A stretch of DNA of 18,980 nt. Source: an uncultured Dialister sp. (lineage in GTDB: Bacteria; Bacillota; Negativicutes; Veillonellales; Dialisteraceae). Below, one piece after another: positions 6,855 through 13,935 of this stretch. The DNA lies in the NCBI GenBank assembly GCA_934193095.1, contig CAKPUX010000036.1, positions 1-18,980 on the forward strand, read 5' to 3'. The position numbers were made by a program, and so were the translations under genes. A model generated the notes under the pieces. The model did not search any database. It was not told the origin of the DNA and was given only the letters and a program-made list of their open reading frames with translations. Every line of letters starts with the position of its first letter. The stretch's first letter is position 1.

Positions 6855-7670
6855 TCATTCTTTCTCGCCCAGTACATACTTTTCCACTGCTTTCGCAACG
6901 CCGTCTTCATTATTGGAAAGCGTCTCGTGGGCAGCGGCTTCTTTCGCGCTCTTCGACGCATTCGCCACCGCAAAGCCCCAAGGCGTCATGGACAGCATCG
7001 ACACGTCATTGTTGCCGTTGCCGAAGGTCATGATCTCCTCCATCGCGATCCCCCACTCTTTTGCAAGGAACGCGACGGCTTTCCCCTTCGAGCACTCTTT
7101 ATTGTTCATTTCAAAGAAATACGGCTTCGACTTCACCTGACCGACAACGCCGCTGTACAGACCGCGGAGCGTGGTCTCGATATCTTTCATCTTCTCTTCG
7201 TCGTGCTCACAGAGGAGAATCTTCGTCGGCGCTTTCTTCGGCTGGTAGAAATCATCCCCGATCTCATGCGCCTTCACACCGCACTGGCGCTCGTACTCGT
7301 CCGTCCGCTCATCGCGGCGCGCCACATAAATCTCATCATCGATATACGTCTGCGCGTACCAGCCATGCTCCCGGATGGTCTGCAAAATTTCGAGTGCCAC
7401 AGGGAGCTCGATGCGCACATCACGGATGAGCCGTCCGCTCTCGCAGAGGCCCGTCAGCGAACCCGTGTAGCAGATCATCGGCACATCGCCGAGACCGATC
7501 GCCTGCCCCCACGGCCGCGCCGCCTGAAACATGCGTCCCGTCGCGATGACGATGCGGACGCCTTGCCGCATCGCCTTTCGCAGGGTGTCTTTGGTATAGG
7601 CAGAAAGGGAAATGTCATCGTGCAAGAGCGTGTCATCAAGGTCGATGGCAATGAGTTTGATAAGATTCAT
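6855..7670 (-). CDS. Cof-type HAD-IIB family hydrolase
   Basis: A 271-residue haloacid dehalogenase superfamily phosphatase. Motif I is IDLDDT with nucleophile Asp10 and acid/base Asp12, motif II is the ATGR segment with Thr44, and motif IV is GNGNND at about 217-222. The long cap between motifs II and III, with the ICYTGSLTG segment, fits the C2-cap (Cof/YkrA/YbiV) group, which acts on sugar phosphates or similar small phosphoesters. The substrate cannot be read from the sequence. AAAGGAG precedes the ATG by 9 bases, giving a confident start. It is monocistronic between repeats. Confidence 0.93.
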   Translation of the reverse strand: MNLIKLIAIDLDDTLLHDDISLSAYTKDTLRKAMRQGVRIVIATGRMFQAARPWGQAIGLGDVPMICYTGSLTGLCESGRLIRDVRIELPVALEILQTIREHGWYAQTYIDDEIYVARRDERTDEYERQCGVKAHEIGDDFYQPKKAPTKILLCEHDEEKMKDIETTLRGLYSGVVGQVKSKPYFFEMNNKECSKGKAVAFLAKEWGIAMEEIMTFGNGNNDVSMLSMTPWGFAVANASKSAKEAAAHETLSNNEDGVAKAVEKYVLGEKE

Positions 7671-7697
7671 AGGAAGTACTCCTTTATATAATTTAAG

Positions 7698-7886
7698 GGT
7701 TCAGGGTTAGCCCTTGGGCGTGCTGCCCTTTGATTCCGTTTGAAAGCTCTACTCTCTAGTTAGGAGTGAGGAGTGAGGAGTGGTGGTGCGGCGCAAAAAA
7801 TTATGAAGCGCCGCGGAGTATAGATAGGGCGATGCCCGAAGGTGGTATTTAAGTCACTAGTCACCAGTCACTAGTCACTAGCCACT
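7698..7886. repeat. Modular intergenic repeat, copy 6
   Basis: GGTTCAGGG start, conserved box, GTTAGGA/GTGAGGA heptamers, hairpin at 7788-7794 with 7808-7814, a GGCGATGCCCGAAGGTGG block and a TAGTCAC tract. It does not reach a gene on its right side; other repeats follow. No coding sequence is seen in 7671-8219. Confidence 0.85.
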
Positions 7887-7957
7887 ATATACCCTCATTA
7901 TATCACAGCCCTGAAACGCCCGAGGACGTGGACATGAAAAAACTCCCGCCGATGAGT

Positions 7958-8051
7958 AATGCTATTAAGTTAAGCAGCAGAACGTTCTTGGCTCCCCGAT
8001 GGGGGAAGCAAGACGTTACGTAGCTAACGATTTCCTTAACTTAATAGTATT
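7958..8051. repeat. 94-bp cruciform-like element with 17-bp inverted ends
   Basis: The arms AATGCTATTAAGTTAAG (7958-7974) and its near-perfect complement (8035-8051, 16 of 17) enclose two further inverted repeats: AACGTTCTTGGCTCCCC against a GGGGAAGC...AACGT-type partner, and GTTA/TAAC around CGTAGC. The shape suggests a small MITE-like element or a multi-branched RNA. I cannot assign it to a known family, and no target-site duplication is obvious. Confidence 0.6.
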
Positions 8052-8058
8052 CCCTAGC

Positions 8059-8158
8059 GGGGAAGGCTGCGATACGAGAATATCATCTTCTAAGAAAAGG
8101 CGGCGAAGCCGCCACGAGAGCCCTGAACCTTGAACCCTGAACCAACTGAAAGCAAAGT
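8059..8158. repeat. Long direct repeat, copy A
   Basis: With the adjoining terminator (to 8203) this forms a 145-bp block nearly identical to 17306-17449 and in the same orientation. It contains GGGGAAGGCTGCGATACGAG, the GGCGGC...GCCGCC hairpin and reversed GGTTCAGGG heptamers (CCTGAAC, CTTGAAC). Confidence 0.85.
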
Positions 8159-8203
8159 AAAAAGGAGCTGTGAAGAAATGAGGATTCATTTCTTCACAGC
8201 TCC
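8159..8203 (-). terminator. Very strong intrinsic terminator after the aminotransferase gene
   Basis: On the minus strand an 18-bp perfect stem (GGAGCTGTGAAGAAATGA with its complement) closes a 4-base loop and is followed by TTTTT. It begins 17 bp after the stop codon. The stem is identical to the tyrS terminator at 17405-17449, with a different loop. Confidence 0.95.
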
Positions 8204-8219
8204 ATCTTATCTTAAGCCA

Positions 8220-9413
8220 TCAATTCTTTTTGCCCGGATACTGAGAGAGACCCTTTCCAAGGAGCTCGATGGCTCTCTTGAGGTCGCTGCAGTTCAGGAC
8301 ATAGGCGAGGCGGGCTTCATCGATGCCCTTGCCTTCGGTCGCGTAGAAACCATTGCCGGGAGCGATCATGACGGTTTCCCCATTGTCAGAGAAATCCTTC
8401 AGCATCCAGATGGCAAATTTCTCCGCATCATCGACAGGCAGCTTCACCATAACGTAGAAAGCCCCCTTCGGGTCAGAGGAAATGACGCCCGGGATGGCTG
8501 CCAGACCGGCAGCGATGGTATCACGGCGTTTCTTATATTCTTCATTGACTGCTTCGAGGTAAGACTTCGGTGTATCATAGAGAGCAGCTGCGCCGATCTG
8601 CTCCACTTCCGGTACACAGAGGCGTGCCTGACAAAACTTATTGATCTGGCTGGTGAATTCATCATTCTTGGAGATGAGGCAGCCGATACGCGCTCCGCAG
8701 GCGCTGTAACGCTTCGATACAGAGTCGATGATGATGACATTGTCAGCGAGGTCTTCGTAGGTGCCAAAGCTGGTGTACGCACCGTCATAGACGAATTCGC
8801 GATAGACTTCATCCGCAATGAGAGCGAGGCCGTGTTTCTGCACGATGCCTGCCACCATATCCATTTCCTCTTTCGTGTAGACAACACCGGTCGGGTTGCC
8901 CGGGTTCGTCAGAAGGATGGCGCGGGTCTTGGCAGATACATACTGCTCGACAGTCGCTGCATCCGGCAGGCGATAGCCATTTTCTGCATGGGTCGGTACC
9001 GCTTTCACATGTGCGCCAGAGATCTTCGCGAAGGAATTGTAGTTCGCATAGAACGGTTCAAAGACCAGGATCTCATCCCCCGGATCGCAGAGAGCGAGAG
9101 CTGCGAGCTCTAAGGCTTCACTGCCGCCATTGGTGATGTAGATGTTCTTCGCCTCGTAGTGCATTCCCCATGCTTCATAGTACTTCTGTACCTTGGCGAT
9201 CAGCTTCGGATCCCCCTGCGAAGGACCATAAGCGACGACTTTCTTGTCAAAGCCGCGGATGGCGTCCATAAACTGCGCCGGCGTCTCGATATCAGGCTGG
9301 CCGATATTCAGATGATAGACTTTCTTCCCCGCCTTCTCTGCTTCGAGAGCGTAGGGTCCCAATCTGCGGATCGGGGATGTGGTCAAACTTAATGCGCGCT
9401 GAGAAATTTTCAT
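8220..9413 (-). CDS. Pyridoxal-phosphate-dependent class I/II aminotransferase
   Basis: A 397-residue fold-type I aminotransferase of the aspartate/aromatic aminotransferase group. Visible motifs are NIGQPD near 36-41, the YGPSQGDP substrate-side segment at 62-69, NPGNPTG from 170, DEVY at 201-204, and the PLP lysine Lys234 in SVSKRYSACGARIG. It would move an amino group between an amino acid (aspartate or an aromatic or other side chain) and 2-oxoglutarate in the cytoplasm. The true substrate is not decidable here. AAGGAAGG precedes the ATG, with a promoter at 9466-9494 and a terminator directly behind the stop, so it is a single-gene unit. Confidence 0.95.
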   Translation of the reverse strand: MKISQRALSLTTSPIRRLGPYALEAEKAGKKVYHLNIGQPDIETPAQFMDAIRGFDKKVVAYGPSQGDPKLIAKVQKYYEAWGMHYEAKNIYITNGGSEALELAALALCDPGDEILVFEPFYANYNSFAKISGAHVKAVPTHAENGYRLPDAATVEQYVSAKTRAILLTNPGNPTGVVYTKEEMDMVAGIVQKHGLALIADEVYREFVYDGAYTSFGTYEDLADNVIIIDSVSKRYSACGARIGCLISKNDEFTSQINKFCQARLCVPEVEQIGAAALYDTPKSYLEAVNEEYKKRRDTIAAGLAAIPGVISSDPKGAFYVMVKLPVDDAEKFAIWMLKDFSDNGETVMIAPGNGFYATEGKGIDEARLAYVLNCSDLKRAIELLGKGLSQYPGKKN

Positions 9414-9465
9414 ACTGGCACCTTCCTTTGGCTTTCTGTAGTTTTATGCATAGTAGCATGAAATC

Positions 9466-9494
9466 ATTATATACCTTTTTCGCGTGGGCGTCAT
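9466..9494 (-). promoter_or_regulatory. Promoter of the aminotransferase gene
   Basis: ATGACG, a 17-bp spacer and a perfect TATAAT on the minus strand, about 50 bp upstream of the start codon and downstream of the toxin-antitoxin terminator. Confidence 0.7.
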
Positions 9495-9529
9495 CTGTAA
9501 TCTGTAAATTGTTAGCAGTATCAATAAAG

Positions 9530-9556
9530 AAAAACTCGCCCCAAAAGGACGAGTTT
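9530..9556 (-). terminator. Intrinsic terminator of the toxin-antitoxin operon
   Basis: On the minus strand AAACTCGTCC pairs with a GGGGCGAGTTT arm across a TTTT loop, followed by more T. The first base of the stem coincides with the last base of the toxin stop codon. Confidence 0.85.
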
Positions 9557-9819
9557 TATTTATCTCTATAATGAGAACCGCACTGGATAATCTTTATAAT
9601 ATCTACATCTATACGATACACGATCCGATTGGCATGATCAATACGCCGGCTCCAGTAACCTGCCAAATCACCACCAAGTCGTTCCGGTTTCCCTATACCG
9701 CTATAGCCATTGCGTTCAATGTCTTTCAATAAGGCAAGAATACGCCGCAGCGTTTTCTTATCCTGGGTGAGCCAGTACTCAAAATCCTCCCAAGCCATGT
9801 CCGTCCACATCTTAATCAT
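9556..9819 (-). CDS. yoeB: Txe/YoeB family toxin (ribosome-dependent mRNA interferase)
   Basis: 87 residues from the ATG at 9817-9819. With this start the known YoeB catalytic positions fall at exactly the E. coli numbers: Glu46 (KPE), Arg65 (NR) and His83-Tyr84 (GSHY), and the GYWSRRI block aligns with GFWSRRI. A start eight codons further upstream is open but would disturb this match. YoeB enters the ribosomal A site and cleaves mRNA when its antitoxin is degraded. The start codon overlaps the antitoxin stop (ATGATTAA, 8 bp shared), with GAGG in the antitoxin 3' end as ribosome site. All catalytic residues are present, so the toxin is likely active. Confidence 0.93.
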   Translation of the reverse strand: MIKMWTDMAWEDFEYWLTQDKKTLRRILALLKDIERNGYSGIGKPERLGGDLAGYWSRRIDHANRIVYRIDVDIIKIIQCGSHYRDK

Positions 9820-10066
9820 ACGGTACCTCATGAATGGTACCACCTGTTGTCTCCATTTGACGCATCGACTCTCTCAGTCGCTGCCTGTTTTCCTCAGAGT
9901 AAAATGGATCAACCGATACATCAAACGGAATCCGCTTCTCTCTAGTCATCTTCTTTGCCAGCATAATGACTGCTGTGCTCATCGTTACACCAAGTTCTGT
10001 GCAGACCTCATCGAACTCATTCTTGAGGTTTGGATCGATTCTAATGCTAATCGTAGCCTGTGCCAT
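9812..10066 (-). CDS. RelB/DinJ family antitoxin
   Basis: 84 residues. The N-terminus TISIRIDPNLKNEFDEVCTELG is a ribbon-helix-helix segment for operator binding. The MSTAVIMLAKKMTREKRIPFDV stretch is the typical RelB/DinJ continuation. The C-terminal 35 residues are charged and probably wrap the toxin. It precedes and overlaps the toxin gene, the standard antitoxin-first order. YoeB is classically paired with a YefM/Phd antitoxin; here the partner is RelB/DinJ type, a mixed pairing. Likely autoregulated at the inverted repeat over its own -10 box. Confidence 0.92.
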   Translation of the reverse strand: MAQATISIRIDPNLKNEFDEVCTELGVTMSTAVIMLAKKMTREKRIPFDVSVDPFYSEENRQRLRESMRQMETTGGTIHEVPYD

Positions 10067-10082
10067 ACTATCGCCCCCTTTT

Positions 10083-10115
10083 CTACATTGTAGTACGTTG
10101 TTTATACGTTGTCAA
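10083..10115 (-). promoter_or_regulatory. Promoter/operator of the toxin-antitoxin operon
   Basis: On the minus strand TTGACA (10110-10115), a 17-bp spacer and TACAAT (10087-10092). The perfect inverted repeat CTACA-T-TGTAG (10083-10093) covers the -10. Two CAACGTA repeats 12 bp apart lie in the spacer. This is a plausible binding site for the ribbon-helix-helix antitoxin. Confidence 0.8.
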
Positions 10116-10135
10116 TCGGCATTTCTTCGCAAAGT

Positions 10136-10162
10136 AAAAAAGCCCATCGTATTCGACGAGCT
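10136..10162 (-). terminator. Intrinsic terminator of tRNA-Ser
   Basis: On the minus strand GCTCGTCG pairs with CGATGGGC (two G-U pairs) around AATA, followed by TTTTTT. It lies 10 bp past the CCA end of the tRNA and separates it from the toxin-antitoxin promoter. Confidence 0.8.
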
Positions 10163-10171
10163 CTTACTTTG

Positions 10172-10263
10172 TGGCGGAGAGAGGGGGATTCGAACCCCCG
10201 TGACGGTATTCGCCGTCAACATGATTTCCAATCATGCACCTTCAACCGCTCGGACACCTCTCC
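10172..10263 (-). tRNA. tRNA-Ser (GGA)
   Basis: A 92-nt class II tRNA with encoded CCA and discriminator G. The acceptor GGAGAGG pairs with TCTCTCC, the anticodon loop TTGGAAA gives GGA, and a long variable arm (GACGGC...GCCGTC type) is present. The toxin-antitoxin genes lie just downstream, as often seen for mobile insertions at tRNA genes, but I find no attachment-site duplication. Confidence 0.95.
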
Positions 10264-10329
10264 ACGTTTGTTCCCTGACCTATCGGCCAGCGCCTTATTG
10301 ATTTGTATCAGTGGTTGACTGACTTATGT

Positions 10330-10358
10330 AGTATACCAATCGAAGGCGCATCTGTCAA
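10330..10358 (-). promoter_or_regulatory. Promoter of tRNA-Ser
   Basis: TTGACA, 17 bp, TATACT on the minus strand, about 65 bp before the mature tRNA. Confidence 0.85.
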
Positions 10359-10395
10359 GCGATTTTTGAAAACTTTTTGGCAAATTCAGGTAACA

Positions 10396-10727
10396 GGTTC
10401 AAAGGGTTAGTCCGTGGGACGTGCTGCCCTTTGATTGCGTGCGAAAGAGGTTCAGCGGGTTCTATAGGTTCAAGAGGTTCAACGGGGGTGGTGCGGCGCA
10501 TAAAAATATGGAAGCGCCGCGGAGTTTTATATAGATGATGGATAAGCCGTTTCATATAATGAGGGGGGTATTGGGACGCTATATAAATTGTGCGTCCCAA
10601 TCCCCCCCGTTGAACCCTCTGAACCCAATGAACCCGCCCAACCTGACAGCCAACTTTCATAGTAAGGGCTAGCCTTGACTCCTAATCCCTAATCCCTAGT
10701 CACTAGTCACTAGTCACCAGCCACGCA
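10396..10727. repeat. Modular intergenic repeat, copy 7, with inverted half
   Basis: Forward part: GGTTCAAAGGG, conserved box, GGTTC units and the GCGGCGC (10493-10499)/GCGCCGC (10514-10520) hairpin. From about 10603 the sequence turns round (CCCCCGTTGAACC, then GAACCC units), so it is a composite of opposed copies joined by a strong hairpin at 10563-10608. TAATCCC/TAGTCAC heptamers follow up to the asparaginase stop. Confidence 0.8.
10563..10608. repeat. 16-bp inverted repeat inside the intergenic element
   Basis: GGGGGGTATTGGGACGC and its complement (one bulged base) enclose a 12-bp AT-rich loop. No T run follows on the minus strand, so it is not a typical terminator for the asparaginase gene. 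Confidence 0.7.
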
Positions 10728-11708
10728 TCAATGCGCCAGCTTCTCGAAAATCGCCCGGATTTCTTCCCGATCCTTTGTCACGCCGAGCGCGATGGCAAGA
10801 AGCAGGCGCGCTTTCCATGCGGAAAGGCGGCCGCCCAGAATGAGGCCGCTCTTTTTCATGGAGAGGGCGCTGCCGTCATAGCTGTATTCCTCCATGACGC
10901 TGCCCGAGGGGACGCGGGTCGTCAGCACCATCGGAAGGCCGGCTTCGCCGAGCTTCATCATTTCTTCTTTGCACTTCGGCGGGACATTCCCGCAGCCGAG
11001 AGCATCGACGATCAGGCCATCCAGCTGCGCCTCACCAGCCGCGCGGATGATGCCGCCTTCCATGCCGGACCAGCAGGTCACCATCCAAACTTTGGCTGCC
11101 ATGGAGACCGGATGAAGGCGCGTGTGTCCGATCGGACGACGGCCATAGATGATCTCATGGCTGTAGACGGTGCCAAGAGGCCCGTAGTGAAGGTCGCGGA
11201 AGGTGTCAGGGTTCGTGGTGTGGAATTTCGTCACATCAAAGGCGGCATAGATGCGGTCCTGCAGACAGACGAGGACACCCATGCCGCGAGAGCTGTCGCT
11301 GGCCGCGACACGAACCGCAGAGAGAATATTCTCAGGGCCGTCCGCAGAGAGCTCGGAGGCACCGCGCATCGCCCCTGTCACGCAGACCGGCTTCTCGGTA
11401 TGAAGCGTCATGTCGAGGAAGAAGGCTGTCTCTTCCAGGCTGTCCGTGCCGTGCGTCACAACGAAGCCGTCGGCTTTGTCCGCAAGCTCGTCGATGGTAT
11501 GCGACAGCGCGAGCATTTTTTCTGTATCCATCCATCCGCTCGGGACATTGGAAAATTCGACGACGTCCACGTCCGCCCATGAGGAGAGCCCCGGCACGGC
11601 GGCGGCGAGGTCTTCCCCGGAGACAGCAGGTACGAGCCCGCCGGTCACGGGATCCATTTTCATGGCAATGGTGCCGCCGGTGGTGATGACGATGATATGT
11701 TTTTTCAT
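10728..11708 (-). CDS. L-asparaginase, cytoplasmic type
   Basis: 326 residues of the bacterial type I/II asparaginase family, which hydrolyses L-asparagine to aspartate and ammonia. The N-terminal TTGGTIA carries the nucleophile Thr13. Ser57 occupies the substrate-binding serine position, HGTD at 86-89 gives Thr88 and Asp89, and Lys161 sits in FDVTKFHTTNPDTF; together these are the full catalytic set. There is no signal peptide, so a cytosolic enzyme is expected. Gene start by ATG with AAGAAGG upstream. It forms a single-gene unit with its own likely promoter at 11751. Confidence 0.95.
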   Translation of the reverse strand: MKKHIIVITTGGTIAMKMDPVTGGLVPAVSGEDLAAAVPGLSSWADVDVVEFSNVPSGWMDTEKMLALSHTIDELADKADGFVVTHGTDSLEETAFFLDMTLHTEKPVCVTGAMRGASELSADGPENILSAVRVAASDSSRGMGVLVCLQDRIYAAFDVTKFHTTNPDTFRDLHYGPLGTVYSHEIIYGRRPIGHTRLHPVSMAAKVWMVTCWSGMEGGIIRAAGEAQLDGLIVDALGCGNVPPKCKEEMMKLGEAGLPMVLTTRVPSGSVMEEYSYDGSALSMKKSGLILGGRLSAWKARLLLAIALGVTKDREEIRAIFEKLAH

Positions 11709-11740
11709 AGGAAATCCTTCTTTCTGTGAGATAGTTCTTG

Positions 11741-11774
11741 CAATAGTTCTATTGTAGCATAGAGAGGGAAGATG
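11741..11774 (-). promoter_or_regulatory. Putative promoter and palindrome upstream of the asparaginase gene
   Basis: TACAAT on the minus strand (11751-11756) overlaps the inverted repeat CAATAG-TT-CTATTG (11741-11754). A good -35 is missing; the nearest candidate is TGAACC at 18 bp, already inside the adjacent GGTTCAG repeat. The palindrome over the start region could be an operator. Confidence 0.45.
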
Positions 11775-11910
11775 GGTTCAGGGTTAGCCCGTGGGTCGGG
11801 TCGCCCATGGATTGCGTGCGAAAAAGGTTCATCGGGTTCTATAGGTTCAAAAGGTTCAAAGGGGGGTGGTGCGGTGCATAAAATCTGGAAGCGCCGCGGA
11901 ATATTGAGGC
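11775..11910. repeat. Modular intergenic repeat, copy 8
   Basis: GGTTCAGGG start, conserved box, GGTTCTATA and GGTTCAAA units, and a hairpin with one wobble pair (GCGGTGC 11871-11877 with GCGCCGC 11891-11897). The element is then interrupted by the three-hairpin pair, and heptamers resume at about 12310. No gene is seen in 11709-12451. Confidence 0.8.
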
Positions 11911-11926
11911 GAATCTAAAACGCGTC

Positions 11927-11981
11927 CCCCCTTGGAGAAGGGGGCGGCCAAAGGCCGGGATAGACTGCCCCGAAGGGGCAG
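11927..11981 (+). repeat. Three-hairpin repeat, forward copy
   Basis: Three consecutive stems: CCCCCTT/AAGGGGG with a GGAG loop, CGGCC/GGCCG with AAA, and CTGCCCC/GGGGCAG with GAA. A GGATAGA linker lies before the third. Confidence 0.75.
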
Positions 11982-12065
11982 AACTCTGCAGAATGGTAAA
12001 GCGAACATATGGGATAACAGGAAAAAGGTCTGACACAGACGAGGTGAACCCCGCTACGATGGATT

Positions 12066-12121
12066 GTGCCTCTTCGAGGCACTCTATCCTGCGCCTTTGG
12101 CGCGGCCCTTCTCCAAGGGCC
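12066..12121 (-). repeat. Three-hairpin repeat, inverted copy
   Basis: Read on the minus strand it has the same order, loops and linker as 11927-11981, but with different stem bases: GGCCCTT/AAGGGCC, GCGCC/GGCGC and GTGCCTC/GAGGCAC. Every changed stem position is compensated, so pairing is what is conserved. Confidence 0.75.
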
Positions 12122-12195
12122 TGCTCAGATGAGAGGAATCACGCTGTACGCAAGCCCAATCCTCCATTCCCACCTACTCATCTCTGCTTTCAAAC

Positions 12196-12378
12196 TTCAG
12201 GGTTCGCCCATGAGGCGGCTCCGCCCACTGATTATGAATGAAAGCTTTGCTCGAATGAGGAATTAGGAGTTAGGAATTAGGAATGGTGGTGGCTGTGGGA
12301 AATGCCAGATGCCAGATGTCTGAAGTCTAATGTCTCCTAGTCCCTAGTCCCCAGTCACCAGCCACCAGTCCCCAGTCA
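12196..12378. repeat. Modular intergenic repeat, partial copy 9
   Basis: Keeps the CAGGGTT start, the box ending in a GATTATGAATGAAAG variant, the GTTAGGA/ATTAGGA heptamers and the terminal TAGTCCC/CAGTCAC tract. It lacks the GCGGCGC hairpin. The tract ends two bases before the livF terminator. Confidence 0.7.
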
Positions 12379-12379
12379 C

Positions 12380-12417
12380 AAAAAAGGAAAAGAGCCAGCT
12401 TGCGCTGACTCTTTTCC
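12380..12417 (-). terminator. Intrinsic terminator of the livHMGF operon
   Basis: A 14-bp minus-strand stem, GGAAAAGAGTCAGC with GCTGGCTCTTTTCC (one G-U pair), around GCAA, followed by TTTTTT. It lies 34 bp past the livF stop. Confidence 0.93.
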
Positions 12418-12451
12418 GAGATCGTGTTTCCAGCCGTGAGGCTGATATTGG

Positions 12452-13171
12452 TCACTGTTTCTTCTTACCGCCCAGATAGGCCGCCATGACATCCGGGTTT
12501 GCAGCCACTTCCTGCGCGGGGCCTTCCATGACGATCTTGCCGGTTTCCATGACATAGGCATAGTCGGCGATCTGGAGAGCTTTGCGCGCATTCTGTTCTA
12601 CCAGAAGAACAGTAGTCCCCATTTTGTTGATATCCTTGACAACGTCAAAGATCTGCTGTACCACGAGCGGGGCAAGGCCCATGGATGGTTCGTCGAGCAG
12701 CATGACTTGCGGGCGTGCCATCATGGCGCGGCCGATCGCGAGCATCTGCTGCTCGCCGCCGGAAAGGGTACCGGCGAACTGGCTCTGTCTTTCAAAGAGG
12801 CGCGGGAAACGCTCGAAGACCTTGGCCATGTCTTCTGCGATTTCCGCCTTATCATTTCTGTGATAAGCACCGAGCTCGATATTTTCGCGGACGGTCATGC
12901 CCTGAAGGATCTGACGGCCTTCCGGGACGAGGACGACACCGCTGTTGACGATATCATAGGTTTTCTTCCCTGCGATGGATTCGCCTTTGAAGAGGACGTC
13001 GCCGGCGATCGGCTTCATGACGCCCATGATGGTCTTCATGGTGGTGGATTTGCCGGCACCGTTCGCACCGATCAGGGTGACGATCTTGCCTTCCGGGACA
13101 GCGAGGTTGATGCCCTTTAAGGCTTTGATATTGCCATACGCAGCTTCGATATTTTTAAGTTCAAGCAGCAT
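12452..13171 (-). CDS. livF: Branched-chain amino acid ABC transporter ATP-binding protein LivF
   Basis: 239 residues. Walker A is GANGAGKS at 35-42, the ABC signature LSGGE spans 136-140 and is followed by QQMLAIGRA, and Walker B is VMLLDE at 156-161. The VPEGRQIL stretch near 82-89 is typical of LivF. It is one of the two ATPases that power import of Leu/Ile/Val through the LivHM pore. Its ATG overlaps the livG stop by one base (TGATG), with AGGAGG just upstream in livG. It is the last gene of the operon, before a strong terminator. Confidence 0.95.
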   Translation of the reverse strand: MLLELKNIEAAYGNIKALKGINLAVPEGKIVTLIGANGAGKSTTMKTIMGVMKPIAGDVLFKGESIAGKKTYDIVNSGVVLVPEGRQILQGMTVRENIELGAYHRNDKAEIAEDMAKVFERFPRLFERQSQFAGTLSGGEQQMLAIGRAMMARPQVMLLDEPSMGLAPLVVQQIFDVVKDINKMGTTVLLVEQNARKALQIADYAYVMETGKIVMEGPAQEVAANPDVMAAYLGGKKKQ

Positions 13172-13935
13172 CAGTCTTCCTCCTTACCCAGGTATGCTTC
13201 GATGACCTGCGGATTGTTCTGTACTTCTTCCGGCACACCTTCTGCGAGTTTTTTACCGAAATTGACAACCATGACACGGTCGCAAAGGCTCATGACGAGC
13301 TGCATGTCGTGCTCGATGAGGACTATGGTGATGCCGTACTTTTCACGGATGCCGCGGATGAGCTCTGTGAGCGCAGCGGTTTCCGAGTCGTTCATGCCGG
13401 CGGCCGGTTCATCGAGGAGGATGAGCTGCGGCTTCGTCGCCATCGCGCGGGCGATTTCCAGCTTTCTCTGCTTGCCGTAAGGGAGCTCGGTCGCAAGGCG
13501 GTCTGCATCCTCCTCAAGGCCGACGAATTTCAGAAGCTCCATCGCATCCTCTCTGGCTTCTGCTTCTTCCTTTTTCTGGGAAGCGGTGTGGAGGATGCTG
13601 GCAAGGAAACTGGATTTCAGGCGGTCATGATGGCCGACGAGAATGTTTTCCAGGACAGTCATGCCTGTGAAGAGGCGGATATTCTGGAAGGTACGTGCGA
13701 CGCCGAGATTGATGATCTCATACGGCTTCTTGCCTTCGATGGAGGTGCCGTTCAGGACGACGTCCCCTTCGGTCACCTGATACACGCCGGTGATCAGGTT
13801 GAAAATGGTGGTCTTGCCGGCGCCGTTCGGTCCGATGACGCCGAAGATTTCCCCTTTGTCTACATGGAAGGACATATTGGAAACAGCGGTGAGGCCGCCG
13901 AACTGTTTCACTACATTTTTCATTTCGAGCAGCAT
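13171..13935 (-). CDS. livG: Branched-chain amino acid ABC transporter ATP-binding protein LivG
   Basis: I start at the ATG 13933-13935, giving 254 residues (MLLEMKNVVKQFGG). It overlaps the livM stop by one base and has GGAGG upstream. The longer reading adds 17 Arg-rich residues that belong to the livM frame region. Walker A is GPNGAGKT at 35-42, the signature-like LPYGKQRKLEIARA starts at 151, and Walker B is LILLDEP at 171-177. The degenerate signature (YGKQR rather than SGGQ) and the FQNIRLF segment are usual for LivG. It pairs with LivF as the second ATPase. Confidence 0.95.
   Translation of the reverse strand: MLLEMKNVVKQFGGLTAVSNMSFHVDKGEIFGVIGPNGAGKTTIFNLITGVYQVTEGDVVLNGTSIEGKKPYEIINLGVARTFQNIRLFTGMTVLENILVGHHDRLKSSFLASILHTASQKKEEAEAREDAMELLKFVGLEEDADRLATELPYGKQRKLEIARAMATKPQLILLDEPAAGMNDSETAALTELIRGIREKYGITIVLIEHDMQLVMSLCDRVMVVNFGKKLAEGVPEEVQNNPQVIEAYLGKEED

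Noticed and set aside
6489..7691. Long plus-strand open frame (400 codons) through the repeat and opposite the HAD gene
   Set aside because: The first part is repeat DNA and the rest is the antisense of the HAD phosphatase; no domain is recognisable and no ribosome site is seen.
8130..9113. Plus-strand frame of 327 codons opposite the aminotransferase
   Set aside because: It starts in the reversed heptamers, crosses the terminator hairpin and is otherwise antisense to a well-supported enzyme.
10355..10660. Minus-strand frame of 101 codons upstream of tRNA-Ser
   Set aside because: Its translation simply reads through GGTTC repeats (PLEPIEPAEP, NPLNLL) and the hairpins.
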